A stretch of DNA of 64,000 bases from Hypericum androsaemum (GCA_963995505.1 OZ023185.1:19541691-19605690); one strand, 5' to 3'. Shown: positions 1 through 12,590, numbered from the stretch's first letter. A program made the numbers and translations. Notes: generated by a model from the sequence alone, not told the origin.

Positions 1-2983
1 GCCTTGTAATAGTCAAGTAGATTAGCTTGCCACATAATCGTTGGAACCTTTCAACATCATCTATTGGATCCCCTTCTAGTAGTGAGAATTTAGCATTATA
101 GTCAACAGGGGTACTAACAGGTTTAAAAGCCAGTTTTTTGGTCTCCTTCAATAGATCAAGTACATATTTTCTTTGAGATAGAAATGCTCCCTTTGGTGAG
201 TAGGCAAATTCAATGCCCAGAAAGAATTTCAGCTTCCCAAGATCTTTAATATCAAACCTGTGTTGCAAGGCATTCTTCAGAAACTGAACTCCTTCTTGGT
301 TATCACCTGTAATGACGATATCATCTACGTATATGCAGACAACCACTTTTCCCTATTTGGTCAGCTTAACAAATAATGTATAATCTGCACTGCTTTTCCT
401 AAATCTCAAGTCCACTAATTCTTTACTTAATCTATCATACCAAGCCCTTGGAGACTGTTTTAGACCATATATAGGTTTCTTAAGTTTACATACTAGGCCT
501 GACAACTCAGGTTTGTATCCCTCTGGAATGCTCATATAGACTTCCTCTTCTAATCTCCCTTGAAGAAATGCATTCTTGACATCCATTTGGTACATTGGCC
601 ATGAGTAGTTAACAGCAGCACTAATTAAAATTCTGATGGTGTTCATTTTAGCAACTGGAGCAAAGGTCTTTGTATAATCAATGCCATGTACTTGGGTAAA
701 TCCCTTAGCTACCAACCTAGCCTTGTACCTTTCTATGGTCTCATCACTGTTATACTTAATCTTATATACCCATCTACAACCTACTGCTTTTTTTTGTGGA
801 GGCAGTCTAACTAATTCCCATGTTCCATTTTTATCAAGTGCAGCTATTTCTTCTCTCATTGCTTGCCTCCATCTTTCTGATTTCCTAGCCTCTTTATATG
901 AAGTTGGTTCAGTTTGTTGGCTTAGCTTTCTCAGGTAATTACAATATGCTGCAGCTAGGGATTGATATGATACATACCTCTCAATTGGGTACATGACTTG
1001 GGAAGAATATACCTTGTAATCCTGCAATTTTGCAGGTTGTTTGTGATTTCGAGTTGATCTTCTGGGTTCAGTTATGGTCAGCTCTCCAGACTCATGACTT
1101 TGGTCTCTGTTAATATTGTCTCCATTCTGCTCAACTTGGTTATGTCTGTGATCTTCAGTGGTGTTGGTTGTTGTAGCTTCTTGGTGTGCAGGCCTACTGC
1201 AGATGCCTTGTTCTTCCCCAATTTCTTGCACATGTAAGTGATTTTGATCAGGACTTGGCTGAGTGGTTAGCTGCTTACCTGATCTGTGTTTCTTTACAAT
1301 GTTTTGCAGGTCCGGCAAGTCTTCTACAGGTTGCTACAGATGTAGATTTTGCAGTTCTGCAAATTTCTGCAGTTCATTTGCAGCTTCTCGGTTCTTCACT
1401 TCTTGGCCTTCAGGCCTTCTTTGCTCCCCCTGAAACTGATCAGATATCTTGCCTTCAAGGCTATTAGCATAATATGGCAAACTTTCAAGGAATTGCACAT
1501 CCCTGGAAATGAATTTCTGCTTGGTCTTAGGATTGAAGCACTTGAATCCTTTAGTCACAGTAGAGTACCCAAGAAAAATGCATCTTTCTGCCCGTGGGTC
1601 ATGTTTGTCTCTCTTTTGGGCTGGAATATACATACAACACACACATCCAAATACCCTTAGGTGAGAAATATCAATTTTCCTTTTGATTAATGTTTCCAAA
1701 GGAGACTTGTATTTAAGTGATTTGGTTAGAATTCTATTAATCAAGTAGCATGCCGTGAGTACTGCATCTGGCCAATAAGTTTTAGGCACATTCATATGGA
1801 ATCTTATAGCTCTAGCAACCTCTAAAAGATGCCTATTTTTCCTCTCAGCCACCCCATTTTGTTGAGAGGTATAGACACAAGATATCTGATGAATTATGCC
1901 AGATTCTCTTACCATGGTGATGAACTCTTTTGAATACTCACTGCCATTATCAGTTCTAAAGACTTTAATCCTTTTATCAAACTGATTTTGAACCATGTTC
2001 TTGAACAGATTAAATACCTGCGGAACTTCTGTTTTATTTTTTAGCAGATAAATCCAAGTAGCTTTAGCACACTGATCAATAAAACTAATGAAATATTTAA
2101 AGCCATCATATGAAGATTGAGGAGAAGTCCAGAGATCAGAGTGTACTAACTCAAATGGCTCTTCATAAGTTGAAATAGAAGGTAGAAATGGATTTCTGCA
2201 TTGTTTTGCTAATTTGTAACTTTCACATTCTGATTCTCTTAGACAGAAACTAGGATTAATAAACATTATTACATTGTCTGCAGGATGGCCTAGTCTAAAG
2301 TGCCATATTTTATCTGCAGCAATTGGCTCAGTTCTACCAACATATGCTACTGGATTATCTTCAAGAAAGTAAAGTCCATTCCTCTGGATTCCTCTACCAA
2401 TCAGCTTCGAAGTTTTCATGTCCTGAAACACCACCTGATCAGGTTCAAATATTACCCTACACTTCAATTGTTTGGTAATGTTATTCACAGATAATAGCTT
2501 TGCTGCAAAACTTGGTATGAAAAGTACATCTACTGGTTTTTGACCCTTAAAGAACATCTTTTGTCCTAGGCCTGCTATTGGAACACTAGAACCATTTGCT
2601 ACCACCACACTAGACTCCTTTTTCAAGTTGGTTATATCGGTTAACTTAGAATTATCATAGGTCATGTGGTAATTAGCTCCAGAATCAACTATCCAATTTG
2701 ATTTTTCATGATTGACTGTAGTAAAGGCCATTAATTGAGTACCTGATAATGATGAGGAGTTGCCAGCTTCTCCCTTGTTAGGTGCACTGGTGAGTCCCTT
2801 ACTCAGATGTTGCAGCAGCTGTTGAGCTAGCTGCTCGATTGCAGATGACTTGCTTTCAGGGACTCCACTGGTCGTATTATTTGCCTGATGTTGGCTCCTA
2901 TCTTCAGAACATGCAAAGCTTTTTTCTTTGTTATTTCTAAGGTGAGGGTGCAAAAACCAGCACTTGTCCTTTGTGTGTCCCAC
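1..2983 (-). pseudogene. copia pol: protease, integrase, reverse transcriptase (interrupted)
   Basis: Bases 2983-1334 hold the second half of the zinc knuckle, a retroviral-type aspartic protease motif (WIVDSGANYHMT), the gag-pre-integrase segment (IWHFRLGHP) and the integrase core (DLWTSPQSS, FRTDNGSEY, then the QQNGVAERKNRH segment with the third acidic residue). An in-frame TAG at 1334-1336 ends this block. The same frame resumes at 1318 with the reverse transcriptase (WELVRLPPQKK, GCRWVYKIKY, ARLVAKGF, YQMDVKNAFL) and stops at a TAG at 353-355. Downstream of that stop the frame is again open, and the YVDD catalytic motif is encoded near 320-333. Both stops are TAG and could be TGG or CAG decay, which fits methylated, silenced DNA; that is inference. 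Confidence 0.92.
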
Positions 2984-3846
2984 TTTTTTACAGTGTTCTC
3001 ACAACAGTTGGGATCGATTCCCTGTTCCTCTGCCTCCTCCTCTACCTCTAGTTGATCCCTTGAATCCACTTTGTCTCTTTGATCATTCTTGGCAAAGAAG
3101 GCGCTTGATTCAAGGTTGTCATCTTCTTTGTCCTTGATTGAACTCATGATCTTTTTTCTTGTTTCTTCCTGCTGGATCTTAGAACATACACTAGCTAGAG
3201 AGGGGAGGTCAGAATTAACAAGTAACTGGGACTGGACTGATTCATAGTCAGTTTTGATCCCAGACAGCAGCTCAAAAATTCTGTCTTGCTCCACTCTCTT
3301 TTGGAGAGTCACAAGATCAGTGGTGGGAGGCCTGTATAAGGCAAGTTCATCCCACATTGCTTTCATTTTTTCCAAATATTCAGTAAATGGGAGATCACCT
3401 TGTTTGGTCTCAGATATACTCTTCTTTAGTTCAAAGATCCTATACAAATTATTTTGTTGGCCATACATGCTCTTAATTGATTCCCATAATTCCTTAGAGC
3501 TATTAGCAAAGGAGAAAATATCATAGATCTTTGAATCTAAAGAATTGAGTATCCAAGTTGTTACCAGATGATCATTGGCTTGCCACTCGTTATACTCTTC
3601 TGCCAGTGGGTTTAGCTCTGCAATTTTTCCATTGACATAGCCTATCATGCCCTTCGTGTGCAGGTTCCTTGAAGCAGCTCGAGCCCACGACAGATAGTTG
3701 TCCCCTGTAAGTAGTACTGGAGTCAGCTTCAAGGTGATATTGGAGTCGGATTCACTCGTGGTGATCCTTTTGGTGGCCATTGAAGTTTGTGATGCTGCTG
3801 CTACGGAGTCTGCAGCAGTCTGGTTTGCTCTACTGATGTCTTCCAT
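2827..3846 (-). pseudogene. copia gag (capsid) region
   Basis: The 339-residue reading frame starts 9 bases downstream of the primer-binding site. It shows the plant copia gag layout: an N-terminal stretch with LTPVLLTGDNYLSWARA, the UBN2-type helical core with WILNSLD and the KELWESIKSMYGQ and LYRIFELKKSI segments, then a charged tail. The CCHC zinc knuckle should follow, but the frame breaks inside it. The first cysteine pair (NCCEN) is read in one frame while the GHTKDKC half lies in the next frame, which is the start of the pol reading frame. A single-base indel explains this. Copia normally encodes Gag-Pol as one polyprotein, so the break should abolish Pol from this copy. Confidence 0.9.
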
Positions 3847-3855
3847 TGGAAGATA

Positions 3856-3867
3856 GCTCTGATACCA
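3856..3867 (-). other. Primer-binding site of the copia element
   Basis: On the minus strand the bases read TGGTATCAGAGC, the standard plant copia primer site complementary to the 3' end of initiator methionine tRNA. It abuts the LTR with no spacer. Confidence 0.9.
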
Positions 3868-4180
3868 TGAAAGAACAAAAGATTACTTGTATTGATTGTA
3901 TTTTTAGGCTAGTTACAGCCTATGAATATATACACATCAATAGCTATACTAATTTGTACTTTCCTAATTACACATATACTAACTTGATATGATTCTAACG
4001 GCTCTTTCCATATCTACATTATATACTAACCATGTTTGAGGCAATCTATCGAACAGTTGGTGTGCGGCTGATTGAGGCAATCTGTCGAACAGCTGGCGTG
4101 TGGCTGATTGAGGCAATCATTCTTACGCCAGCTCAGCTCAGGCTCCGTCACTTCTTAGCTCAGCATCCTTCCTCTCAACA
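3868..4180 (-). repeat. 5' LTR of the copia element
   Basis: In element orientation it begins TGTTGAGAGG and ends in CA directly before the primer-binding site, giving a 313-bp LTR. It contains a 36-bp tandem repeat (units from 4037, 4073 and a partial one from 4109). The partner LTR is not in the window, so the outer border rests on the TG...CA ends alone. Confidence 0.8.
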
Positions 4181-6918
4181 GAGTGTCATGGCCCAACTTG
4201 TGAAAACCTTATCTACCCTTAGAGCTCGAGGTCTTGAGATAACCACGGTAATATCCGTTCAGAATATATGTCAAGAAAATATTTAAGTGATTTGATTCAT
4301 ATTAACAAGGTGTATCTCCTACTGCATCAACTCAAGGTTAGGTAAGTTTGACTTGGAGTAATTTCAGGAGAGTGACATCCTCGAAAACTTCGAGGATACG
4401 TGCGAGTGAGAACAAAATACGCTGAAAAAATTCGTGATAGTTAGTAGAAATATTCGGTCCAATCGCAGGATGTTACAAATACATCACTAATTACAATTAT
4501 TGTGTACTTTTTTATAACTATAAAAAATCCACCGCTCGATATAAAACTTCTAAACCTAATTATTCTTTAATCGAACTCTTCGAAGCATACGAAAACCAAA
4601 GTGATGCATCCAATTCCAATACAACTCCTCGATACAACACAATCCCAAACTACTGTCTCCCCTCCGACCAAACAAACTCATGAGAGCACTGGACTTGTAG
4701 TATTCACGAAACTGGTCCACACCCACGAGGATGGAAGTATGGCTTCCGGTGGTCAAAGATGAACACTTTCTGGGCCACTTGGACATTCTCCTACGGCCCA
4801 TTGATGAGTCATTTCAGTTACCACTCTTATCCGAACGGGGAGAGATTTTTAGTGGATCAGAAATTTCGTATATAAAACGAGTAATCGATAAAGTAGATGT
4901 TTTTTTAGGCGGATAAAGCAGATGTTGTCAATTTGATGACTACTATTTTTTTCTTGTTTGGTGGCATCGCTATCCGACTGCTGTCCTGATCGGCATCTGT
5001 AAACGACGCACACGATTTTGATTAATTTGGTACTCTCCGGGAAGATTCTCCTTGTATGATTTAGCAAATCGCCTAAGAGATGAAGTGAATATCAAAGTCG
5101 GGACTATCACCAGGAGACAACTTGCAATTCGACAGAAGGTTATTAATACTAACCAAAATTTTAAAAACTTACCCAAAAAAACGGAACGTCAGAAGAAACA
5201 AACCTAGACAGATTTATTGTATGCTTTCACTAGGACACTAGATATCATAATCTGCTATGATAAAATATTATCTACTATATATTTGTAGAAGATTAATGCC
5301 GAAAGGCATTTTTATGCATCATAATCAATAGCAAGTAAATGCATGTGCAAACTTGCATGTCTTCGTACTTGTATTTTTAATGGTGAAATATACATACCTT
5401 TTCACACAAAAAATCAATAGCTATTATTAGTGAGTATTTTTGTTGGGTAAATATAATTTTACGATTCTACTTATAAAAAATTCATAAGTATCACCAAAGA
5501 CAAAAATCAACCAGTATCAATTTATTTTAATACTATATTAAAATTTTCACGTCGGGATACTAATAGTGTCAAGGTTATGAACGGAAACTAATGTGTTCAA
5601 TGTATCAATCCTCGGAAGAAGATAGATGTCCAACGGTAACCCAAATCCATGTGTTTTTAAGTTTTTACGGAAACCAAAACTGTTGGTGAGTAATTCGATG
5701 GTTTTGTACGCTATTGTGTTACAAATGTGTCAAATTTTATTAATTACGTATTGACTGGCCGATTCAGATGAATCTAGCATGCATCTTATCTTGTCTAAGT
5801 ACAGATCCTTGCGGCGACTTAATATTTTGTAAGGGACATAATTTGTAACGTTGAATTCGATCTACCTTAAAATCTATAACCACCCTCCATATTTTACCGT
5901 CACAACGATTAAATTTTCACATTTAATCAAAGACTTGTTGATACCGCAATTTTTCTCATTGAATTTTATCCCGGTAAAATTTTGACGAAATCGGCGACCG
6001 TAACTTTACATGAGAAATTTTCTAAATTGTAAATATTATTATTAATAAATTCTACTTATAAAAAATCAAAAACTTAATACAATGAATATATGAATTTTCA
6101 TATTTAAAAAAAAGTTCATCACTATTACAATTTTCAATGTGATAATTTCATTAAATCCCTCGAATTAATCGAATCAAAGTTTACATAAACTATGATTTTG
6201 TTAACCGCAGTGAAATGAGGTGGTGTTTAGACGATAGTGATATGTTATGGGTTCACTATGATATCATGATATAATCTACGTATTAAACTTCAAACCTTAA
6301 GACTATAAATATATGCACTTTTTACTGTTATAAACAAGTTTACCCGACTTTATCACTAGCAACCTGTTACACAAACAAAGTTGCGTGGAGGATAGTTATG
6401 CGTGGCTAAAATCCAAGGCTAATTCATTGAACAACTTTTGAGAAGGCACACGGGTGCAGCAGGTGGTGTTAAGCGGGGGAAGTTGACAGCCCCTTGATGT
6501 TTGGTAATCAACATGACAGGTTGGGGTATCCGAGATTAGATAGATACGTAATCGGCAACCAGACCAGACCAGACCAATCTTGACATGTTGTGGGACTCCA
6601 CCGTTCCTCTTCTCACACGTTTACTTACCACCACCCTCTGCGATAAATGTTATGCTTCTTTCCCATCAAGACTTTAATTGTGGACGAACTGTTTCGATTT
6701 AAGGCCATCATTTACCGGACACTAGTTCGAGATTTATGATCAGCAACACGTGGCCGAACTGTATTGTGGACGTGTTGCAATTTGAAATCTTCGTACGTGC
6801 ACTACTGAACACCTTTGAACTACGTGGACGATACCTGATATTTCTCGTCACAACAGAACAAATATTTAAAAATCTTGAAACCATAAATATTCACATGAAA
6901 GATCACAAACTCGGTGTT
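4181..6918. other. Intergenic, no gene recognised
   Basis: AT-rich DNA. The short open frames here (for example 4556-4801 and 4731-4916) show no family I recognise and no consistent codon pattern. A small perfect hairpin AATGCC-GAAA-GGCATT lies at 5295-5310. A fourfold cCAGAc run lies near 6560-6575. Confidence 0.5.
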
Positions 6919-7790
6919 TCAGACAGATCTTTCAGCATCATTGAGACTGTTCCATGAGTTCAACAATGGAGAACTCTCAACATATGCAAACTTATCAACT
7001 CCGAGAAAGTCAATATGCTCGACATACTCGACCTCATAATCCTGGACAACCAGAGGTAAAGACACGTCTAGTAACTCACCCGCAACAACTTCCTTAGTTT
7101 TGTCCTCCTCACTAGGGTAGGAGTCATAAATTGGTGGACCAAATAAGTCATCAGCGTTCATCATTGGAAGAAATCTGATCGGTTGGTGCAAACGGTGCCC
7201 AGTGGTTGTCCACAGTAACCTAGTCATCCGACTCCATATGCTCGACAATATGTGGTGGGGTCGTGCACATTGCGTAGTTCTTGCCGCTGTGGTGTTTTGG
7301 GCCATCTCGGTACGTAAGAAGTCCATGTATTCGTCATGGTTTTGCTGAAGAACATCAATTTGTTGTGACATCACGTTCGTGCGATGCTTCAGGGTTGTGA
7401 GATCCGACGCCTCCTGCTAATTGCCACACTTCAGAGGCATGATGAAGGAGCGTAAACTGGTCTCTCGATACCAATTGATGCAGGAGAGCACGTGGACAGC
7501 CAACCACGAATCCGTTCATTCCGCAGAATACCGAAAATAGGTTATAGTCTCGATCCGTTAATTCAAAGAATATCGAAAAGCAACAAAAATAAAAGAAACC
7601 CTTAATTTTAATTATCAAAATCAAATGCGTAAAATAATAGACAATATGTCCTATTTATAAAGAAACAAAACAAACATATTACATAAAATTATACTAAAAA
7701 TTAAATTCTTAATAATAGTCCTAAAGCTATAGATAATGACTAACAACTATTGATAATGACTACATCTAATATCATTCTTTATCTCCATCA
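6919..7790 (-). mobile_element. LTR retrotransposon remnant: 5' LTR plus start of gag-like region
   Basis: On the minus strand an LTR (7790-7476) is followed after 2 bases by TGGTATCGAGAG, a primer-binding-site-like sequence, then a leader and an open frame of 151 codons (7374-6919). That protein has acidic segments such as PPIYDSYPSEEDKTKE. They resemble the acidic linker I would expect in Ty3/gypsy gag leaders, but I see no capsid domain or zinc knuckle. The element stops shortly after 6919 and nothing of pol follows, so it is a truncated copy. The gypsy assignment is tentative; the LTR and primer site are clear. Confidence 0.65.
7476..7790 (-). repeat. LTR (315 bp) with 5-bp inverted ends, same family as the solo LTR at 41966-42273
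   Basis: Ends are TGATG...CATCA. A TATA-like CTATTTATA (minus: TATAAATAG) lies at 7651-7659, followed on the minus strand by GACATA. The same TATAAATAGGACATA segment, similar starts (TGATGGAGAT against TGATAGAGAT) and the same CCTGCATCA end are found in the solo LTR nested in the LINE relic. Confidence 0.75.
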
Positions 7791-7919
7791 GTTTGCTAAT
7801 TCTTGGAAGGTACGATATCTAGTACGAAGATTAATTCAGCTTTAGAAACTGATGACTAGTCCAAGATGAATAACCGCTCAATCTTGCAGCTCTGTCTTTT
7901 AATCGTGGTTTATGCAATA

Positions 7920-8006
7920 ATATCTTATAATTGAGCTAGCTACTTACTCCAACTCTGATATCTTATACTTAAGCTAGCTACTTACTCCAACTCTGATATC
8001 TTATAC
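7920..8006. repeat. 38-bp tandem repeat, about 2.3 copies
   Basis: Units start at 7920 and 7958 with a partial third at 7996. Each contains ATATCTTATA and GCTAGCTACTTACTCC. Units 1 and 2 differ at only a few positions. Confidence 0.85.
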
Positions 8007-8472
8007 AAGTACTAAGTGACTGCAACGAATCAAAGTTTGAGATCAAAATGATAAGTCTTCGTTCAAATTTAAGTAGAAAATTTGAATTTGAATTTTAAAA
8101 TAAATGTTTTATTATGAAGAGCTTTGTCTTTTTCTAAAATTTGACTGTCTTGAAATGTGAAGTAGTTAAACCTAATAGAGTTTCAGAATACTAGTTAGTT
8201 GAAAAACTTTATATTGGTCCATTTATATCAAATTATTTTATCATTTAGTATATCTTTACTAATCTACAAAAGTCAGGTAGATTGATGGGACCAAGTCATT
8301 AATTAAATGACTTGAATGACTAATTATAAAATAAAATCTTACAATAATTGTGACTTGGATAATAAAAAAATTTGTACTAGAAAAGAGAGTTCCATTCTTG
8401 AACCAAATAATAACTTAATTATTAGCATTTGTTTTTATCGTCGAGAAAGAAACAAACAAATCTCTAAAACAG
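8007..8472. other. Intergenic, nothing recognised
   Basis: AT-rich sequence without a credible open frame or repeat border. Confidence 0.5.
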
Positions 8473-8935
8473 CATAGTTTTAAAAAATGCGGTCCGACCG
8501 ATAGTTCGATCGGTTGGACCACGAAACGGGTACTAGATCGGGTCGTTTTTAGGCTTTTGACCGGGGTCTGTACTAACCGGACCAAATCTGGTCAGACCGG
8601 CCAATTTTGAGGTCCATCCTAACCGGTCGAACCCGATTAGTACAAAAATGGGCAAATTTGACTTTTTTTGTAGTTTTCGAGGAAAAAAATTGATTTGACA
8701 AATTTATAAAATAATAAATAAATTAAAAAAAGTAAATTTATAGAGTGGAGAGATAAAAAATTAAGTATATTTTTTTTATGGAAAATAAGTATATTTTAAC
8801 CTACATATATATATTATTTAAAATATTTAAAAATAAAAAATTTTGGTCCGACTGGTGGTTCGCCCGATCCGACTGGCCGACCCGAAAGATGGGAGAAATC
8901 CCGTGTCGGCCTCCGGGTCGTTTTTTAAAACCATG
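8473..8935. mobile_element. hAT-like MITE, copy 1 (463 bp)
   Basis: Terminal inverted repeats read CATAGTTTTAAAAAA at the left and TTTTTTAAAACCATG at the right. The element is flanked on both sides by the identical 8-bp target duplication TAAAACAG (8465-8472 and 8936-8943). Both ends carry many short CCGACC/GGTCGG-type motifs around an AT-rich core. It has no coding capacity. Eight-base duplications are the mark of hAT transposons. Confidence 0.85.
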
Positions 8936-10223
8936 TAAAACAGGAGAGATGAATGTCAATTATTCAAGCACACGTCCATTGGTATCATACAACTTTTCTC
9001 TAATTTTCAACTTATCTCACCTCTCGTACAACTTATTAAAAAATACATATTTATTAACGCATTTTTATTGTAAGTAACCCATATGCATGTCAATTCAGTT
9101 TATGAAAAGAAATAATTCTAAGAGGATAATAGCACCATTAGTATATGCATGTTAATTCAATTAGTATTTTAAGCAACCCATATGCATGTCAATCCAATTT
9201 ATAAAAAAAGCATTGCAAATAAAGTAAAAAAAAGGAGAATAAAAGGACCATTAGTATATGTTGTGGAAGTACTGATATTATGTCTCGTGTTTTAGAGTTT
9301 TTATGTTAATTAGTCTTTCTCTGCTCTAAAAACAAAAGGTAACAATAAAGTTATTATTTGGTAAAAAAAGTTATTATTTGGTTAAGAGTCGAACTTTCTT
9401 TCTAGTACAAAATTTTGTTATTCGCCAAATCACAATTATTGTGAGATTTTTTTTCATAATTAATCATTGGAGTTATTTGATTAATAACTTGGTCCCACAA
9501 ATCCACATGACTCTTATAAATTTATAGAGACATATTAAATCATCAAATAACTTGGTATAGAAAGATCAATATAAAATTTATCTTAGTTAGTTTCTAAAAT
9601 AAGAATAAGTAATATGATACTGTTTGGGTAATACTTTCTGTAGCACTGTTTGGCTTATTAAAGGATTACATGAATGTACTAAACCAGAGCCTTGATGTGA
9701 ATTACTTGATTCTAAAATTATCAACATAAAGAAGAAAAATATAGATAACTATTAGTTTATATTTTCAATAATTTTGAAACTATATAAGATTTTCCAGAAC
9801 AAATAAAAACTGATGGATTTATTTTCTAAAGTAATTTTTTAGTCGAAAAGCCATGATACTGATACAACATGCTATGATTAATAAATCAGACACTTAACCT
9901 TTTTTTTAAGAGGCTAAAATATTGTTACTTGAGTTCTAAAAACACCGCCCACCTAATGATGAGTTTGAAATTATATGATACAAAAACTAAAAAAATCAAA
10001 TAAATAGTACTTAATTTAAAAGTTCCCAAAATCCCAATTTAATTATCGAACCATCTATTTTGATTCCTCTCACATTAACCAAAAATACCCACTTGCAAAC
10101 AGAACTGATTCCCTCCAAGCCCATCAACTAATTAATTAAAATCCCTTCATCATCTGCCCCCCATAACAACATATTCTCGTCGATTAGAACCTAATCTATT
10201 CATCAACTGAATAGAATCTAAGA
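8936..10223. other. Intergenic AT-rich DNA up to the assembly gap
   Basis: No gene seen. A roughly 65-bp motif containing ATATGCATGTCAATTCA recurs around 9080-9200, and GTTATTATTTGGT is directly duplicated near 9350-9380. Confidence 0.5.
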
Positions 10224-10423
10224 NNNNNNNNNNNNNNNNNNNNNNNNNNNNNNNNNNNNNNNNNNNNNNNNNNNNNNNNNNNNNNNNNNNNNNNNNNNNN
10301 NNNNNNNNNNNNNNNNNNNNNNNNNNNNNNNNNNNNNNNNNNNNNNNNNNNNNNNNNNNNNNNNNNNNNNNNNNNNNNNNNNNNNNNNNNNNNNNNNNNN
10401 NNNNNNNNNNNNNNNNNNNNNNN
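10224..10423. other. Assembly gap, 200 N
   Basis: Exactly 200 unknown bases, a conventional placeholder size, so the true distance is not known. Any translation across it is meaningless. Confidence 1.
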
Positions 10424-10490
10424 TCCGATCAGAACCCCCACCGTACCTTCATTGGCGTTCACCCAATCATCATTTTCGAAAGTATAATTT

Positions 10491-11055
10491 GAACATCCTC
10501 CCACAGAAGCTATGGAACGTCTACAACTTCGACAACCGCGAGAAGGTCCGGAAGGACGAGGAGGCCGCCGCGAAGGAGGAGCAGTTGAAGCAGGAAGACT
10601 CCTTGAGCGCCTCCTAACCGCCAGCGGCTTGGCCCAGTTGATCCCTGAGCCGACGTCATCGTCTGAGCCAGCGTAGAGCGAAACCACATCAACCTGTTCG
10701 AATGGATAATGATATTCGATCTGGCAAAGGAGGCGTCGGAGCGGAGCGAGAGGAGGGAGAAATCGGAGGAGAGGAGTAAGCAGAGGGCAAAGAAGGAGGA
10801 GGTTAGGGTTGTGACAACGGAGGATGGGAAATATAGGCTAGGGTACGGGCTGGCGGGGAAGGGGGTTAAGGTTCTGTGGTATCTGGAGAAGAAGGGGGGA
10901 GAAGACGAGAAGGGAGATGATACGGTTATGTATGATAATGTCGAGAAGAGGAGGAAGAAGAGCTTGAAAGAGCTTAGGGAGGAATTGACTTGTTTGCCTA
11001 GAGATAGAGAACGATTACGAGAACGAGATGACGGTAGTGGAAGTAGATATTTCTC
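10491..11055 (+). pseudogene. LENG1/Cir_N-domain protein, degraded copy
   Basis: Bases 10492 onward encode NILPQKLWNVYNFDNREKV and then a lysine/glutamate-rich helix (KDEEAAAKEEQLK). This matches the conserved N-terminus (Cir_N domain) of the plant homologues of leukocyte receptor cluster member 1. The frame then shifts near 10585-10600 (the RLE-like continuation is in the next frame). A further shift precedes a NHINLFE-like match near 10686, and a third frame from about 10709 gives VVTTEDGKYRLGYGLAGKG, a WYLEK motif and KKSLKELREE, all in the order expected for the family. No usable start codon is visible, and the region just upstream is the N gap. I see no introns between the matching blocks. 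That would suit a retrocopy, but the number of introns in the parent gene is unknown to me. Confidence 0.72.
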
Positions 11056-11389
11056 CACCAGATGGACCGGTGGTGTAAAAGAGCAGGGACGATTAAGAGA
11101 AGGGGGATGGATTAGGGAAATCCTAAATTGTAAATTGAAGAGAGGAGGAAGAAGAAGAGACGATGTCAGTGGTTTTTTATTTTTTTGTTCTAAGGATATT
11201 TTGGTCATTTTATTAACAAAAATGAAAAAAAGTGCTGTTAACGTGCACCAGGGACCCGAAAGTATAATAAAATTAAACACGAGGGACGTCGGCGTGTATT
11301 TTATAAACACGGGAGACTTTTGAGTATATTTAATCAAACCCAATAAACTTGAGAATAATTTTTCCAAACATAAACAAAGCTCATCTTCA

Positions 11390-11621
11390 TTCCATTTTGG
11401 TCTCTGGGCCAATCTGGATCGAGCTCTCAGGGGAAAAAGTCAGATTTGGAATCAGATTTTTCCAAGTTCCGATCGAACCGGCTCTCATCGGTCAGTACGA
11501 GCCTTCGAACCGTCCAGTCGGACTAGAAAATGGGCAGACCCCATTTTATCCCTAAAAAAGGGTCGTTTTATTGAATGATTTGCTGTCCGACTATCTGTCG
11601 AATTACATTTTTAAAACTATG
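11390..11621. mobile_element. hAT-like MITE, truncated copy (right end only)
   Basis: It ends in TTTTTAAAACTATG, the right terminal repeat of the family. It shares the TTTTATCCCTAAAAA segment with the complete copy at 27556-27973 and has the same CCGGACC-like motifs. No matching left terminus is present, so the left border is approximate. Confidence 0.6.
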
Positions 11622-12590
11622 AACGGAACTCATCCTCTTTGTGGATCTAAGTTAAGCCAGCAACAACAGTTAATTCAAACAATACGAGACTTAAATTTAT
11701 TAAAAATTTTAATCCATGAATCTTAGCGAACAGTTATCAATCGGAGTCCATCACCAATCAGTGTTTCTTATATGAGATTTTCAAATATAAAAAATATTAT
11801 TAGAAAAATAATAATACGTAGACAAGACATAATAAGACCCCATGGTCTACTAAGAATATCATATTAAAAGAAAGATGAGCTAAGAGCGACCTCCGCACAT
11901 AAATCCGGGGGCCCCACGTGGCCATGCCATTCCCACACCAACCGGACATCCATGTGGTCCCCGCCCCCCACATGTGCATGTTGGCTTTTTTAATACATAG
12001 TCTTAAACATAGACAATTATCCTGAGTTTGAGATGAGAGTATGTAATTGTGTTAAAATTATATATAAATAATACAATTTGTTGGCCATCTAATATATATT
12101 AATTGATTTAGTGTTAGGTAATTCAAATTCGAAATTAAAGAATTCAATTACGCCAAGACTCATTTTGGTTATGGTTTGAAATCAGATATCTGGAGTTGGA
12201 GATTTAAATATTTAGAGCTTATATTGACATTTCTCTTCTCAAATGGTGAGAAGTTCATGACGCTCCCTTTCATATGGGCGACTGGCTGTGCTTGTCCCAC
12301 CCTTGTCTCCCAATTGCAACGACAGGTTGCCTCAAAGCTGCTTCTAATGCTACCGACACATTTCGCTTGCCTTTGTCCGTAATTCATGCATTCAGAAAAG
12401 TTCACAACCAACTCAAATACCTCCCTCTTATAATTCATCATTCGATATCTAAATCGACTAATACAAATTTAAACTAAATAATTTTTTTTGAACAGTGATA
12501 AAATTTTAATAACATATATTCAATAGTACTCCATTTTCGACAACTCAAAGCTTCATCAATTAAATTCAAACAAATTCGTTGATCTAAATA
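11622..12590. other. Intergenic and promoter side of the Aux/IAA gene
   Basis: No other gene seen. A GC-rich patch at 11895-11985 contains CCACGTGG (near 11915), a G-box-type palindrome. A short open frame near 12176-12477 has no recognisable family. Confidence 0.5.

Larger units (their letters stand above)
1..4180 (-). mobile_element. Ty1/copia LTR retrotransposon, 5' LTR through reverse transcriptase, cut by window edge
   Basis: Read on the minus strand the order is LTR (4180-3868), primer-binding site (3867-3856), gag (3846-2827), then protease, integrase and reverse transcriptase down to base 1. Integrase before reverse transcriptase is the copia order. The RNase H end and the 3' LTR lie outside the window. 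The coding region is broken three times: a frame change in the gag zinc knuckle near 2984-3000, an in-frame TAG at 1334-1336 and another TAG at 353-355. It is therefore a dead but fairly young copy, because long stretches remain open. The base pairs just outside the LTR at 4181-4185 are gagtg; the matching target duplication would be beyond the left edge. Confidence 0.95.

Noticed and set aside
5295..5315. Hairpin with T run resembling a bacterial terminator
   Set aside because: The context is plant intergenic DNA with no transcript in evidence; a 6-bp stem can occur by chance.
10196..10687. Open frame spanning the N gap
   Set aside because: Its middle is unknown sequence and both sides are antisense to the LENG1-like relic.
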